Shown: positions 14,173-14,759 of the stretch, one piece after another
How positions within the stretch are numbered: the stretch's first letter is position 1
Layout of the letters: each line of letters starts with the position of its first letter
Origin: CAYMJK01 sp043101635
GTDB lineage: Bacteria > Planctomycetota > Phycisphaerae > Phycisphaerales > UBA1924
Assembly: GCA_043101635.1 (NCBI GenBank)
Contig: JBICIE010000197.1
Location: 1 to 14,759, forward strand
Length of the DNA: 14,759 nt
Direction of reading: 5' to 3'
Made by a program: the position numbers and the translations under genes
The notes under the pieces: generated by a model
What the model was told of the DNA's origin: nothing
Seen by the model: the letters and a program-made list of their open reading frames with translations, nothing else
Database searches by the model: none

Positions 14173-14759
14173 ATGCGGGAAGCGCCCCTTTGCAGCCGGA
14201 TTGTCCTCGCGCTCCTGGCGGCCTCGGCGCTCGCCGCCGGCGGCTGCGGCGTCGGGCGCGAGACGCTCATGGTCACGCCGGTGGTCTACCACGCCGAGGA
14301 TGGGCTCGATCCCTTTGCCCACCTCGATGACGCCCACCGCAGCGTCAGCCTGCCGATCTTCTACGCGACCAATCGTCGCGCCGCGCGCGACGCCGGACCG
14401 GGCCGGCCGCAGGACCGCTATGACAACCGGCGCACTGAGACCCTCCAGCTCGGGGCCGCCACCGTCACCTTCGACGATCGCTACTCCTGGGAGCAGCTCC
14501 ACGACGCCAGCCGCGTCGATCCGCGAGACGAGCAGATCGTGCTGGAGTTGACCGATGTCCGCGAGATGGCCAGCGTGCCGGCCCGGCTGGAGGCCCCCCA
14601 GCCGCCCGCCGCCCTCTCCGGATCCGCCGATGCGTTCTTTGAGGCGATCAACGCCCAGCTTGCCCTCGCCACCGATCCGGAACTGCTCATCTACGTCCAC
14701 GGCGCCAAGGTCAACTTCTACAACGCCTGCGTCTTCGCGGCCGAACTCGATCACTTCAC
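14173..14759 (+). CDS. DUF900-like alpha/beta-hydrolase lipoprotein (3' end outside window)
   Basis: The frame is open from ATG 14173 to the window edge (195 codons), so the gene is incomplete. The N-terminus is a lipoprotein signal: basic residues, a hydrophobic core (IVLALLAASALAA) and GGC with the lipid-accepting cysteine at residue 25. The mature part carries PIFYATNRRA (about 60-69), a sign of the DUF900 esterase/lipase-like group, and LLIYVHGAKVNFYNA (about 171-185), where the HG pair (H176, G177) would form the oxyanion-hole strand. The nucleophile GxSxG and the rest of the triad would lie beyond the window, so activity cannot be judged. It is 60 bp downstream of the OPT gene with its own promoter candidate. 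An envelope-anchored hydrolase is the likely nature; the substrate is unknown. Confidence 0.8.
   Translation, partial: MREAPLCSRIVLALLAASALAAGGCGVGRETLMVTPVVYHAEDGLDPFAHLDDAHRSVSLPIFYATNRRAARDAGPGRPQDRYDNRRTETLQLGAATVTFDDRYSWEQLHDASRVDPRDEQIVLELTDVREMASVPARLEAPQPPAALSGSADAFFEAINAQLALATDPELLIYVHGAKVNFYNACVFAAELDHF

Noticed and set aside
11835..14330. An 831-codon plus-strand frame overlapping the OPT gene.
   Set aside because: It is arginine/histidine-rich shadow sequence. The other frame encodes a membrane protein with OPT signatures.
1..14759. tRNA, rRNA, CRISPR arrays, insertion sequences or phage genes.
   Set aside because: No cloverleaf, repeat-spacer pattern, transposase motif or terminal inverted repeats were seen on reading both strands.

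Overview
The window is very GC-rich and bacterial. LpxI, an enzyme of lipid A synthesis, and two lipoprotein signal peptides indicate a Gram-negative, double-membraned cell. The gene set (RDD fusion protein, small zinc-ribbon protein, DUF900-like lipoprotein, OPT transporter, pyruvate:ferredoxin oxidoreductase) fits a Planctomycetota bacterium, perhaps of the Phycisphaerae. That taxonomic call is an inference from gene content and style; no rRNA gene is present.

Layout. Positions 1-3597 hold five genes on the minus strand. In transcription order they are a small cysteine-containing protein, a conserved hypothetical protein, a LolA/LolB-like lipoprotein, an RDD-domain membrane protein, and the first 48 codons of a single-pass membrane protein cut by the window edge. 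The middle three form a chain with 4-nt GTGA overlaps. Positions 3598-3725 are a divergent intergenic region. From 3726 to the end everything is on the plus strand: lpxI, a TlyA-like 2'-O-methyltransferase without an S4 domain (another GTGA overlap), a seven-gene-product-spanning energy block, an OPT transporter, and the 5' part of a DUF900-like hydrolase lipoprotein.

The most coherent system is at 5309-11803. A stand-alone gamma subunit of pyruvate:ferredoxin oxidoreductase is followed, after a 318-bp gap, by a fused gamma-delta protein, a fused alpha-beta protein, and the two subunits of an NfnAB-type ferredoxin/NAD(P)H oxidoreductase. The last four genes are tightly packed (8-nt overlap, 3-nt gap, 1-nt overlap). 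Together they would oxidise pyruvate to acetyl-CoA and CO2 and pass the electrons through ferredoxin-type Fe-S clusters to NAD(P)H. Catalytic and cluster-binding residues are intact. The two gamma domains for one alpha-beta pair are unusual.

Regulatory sequence is sparse but informative. Two genes have a -10-like hexamer only 6-8 nt before the ATG, suggesting leaderless transcripts. Three plus-strand intergenic regions share a TGGCC element placed a few bases before a TANNAT hexamer, possibly a lineage-specific promoter form. I see no tRNA, rRNA, CRISPR array, insertion sequence or prophage. The many long antisense open frames come from the high GC content and are not called.
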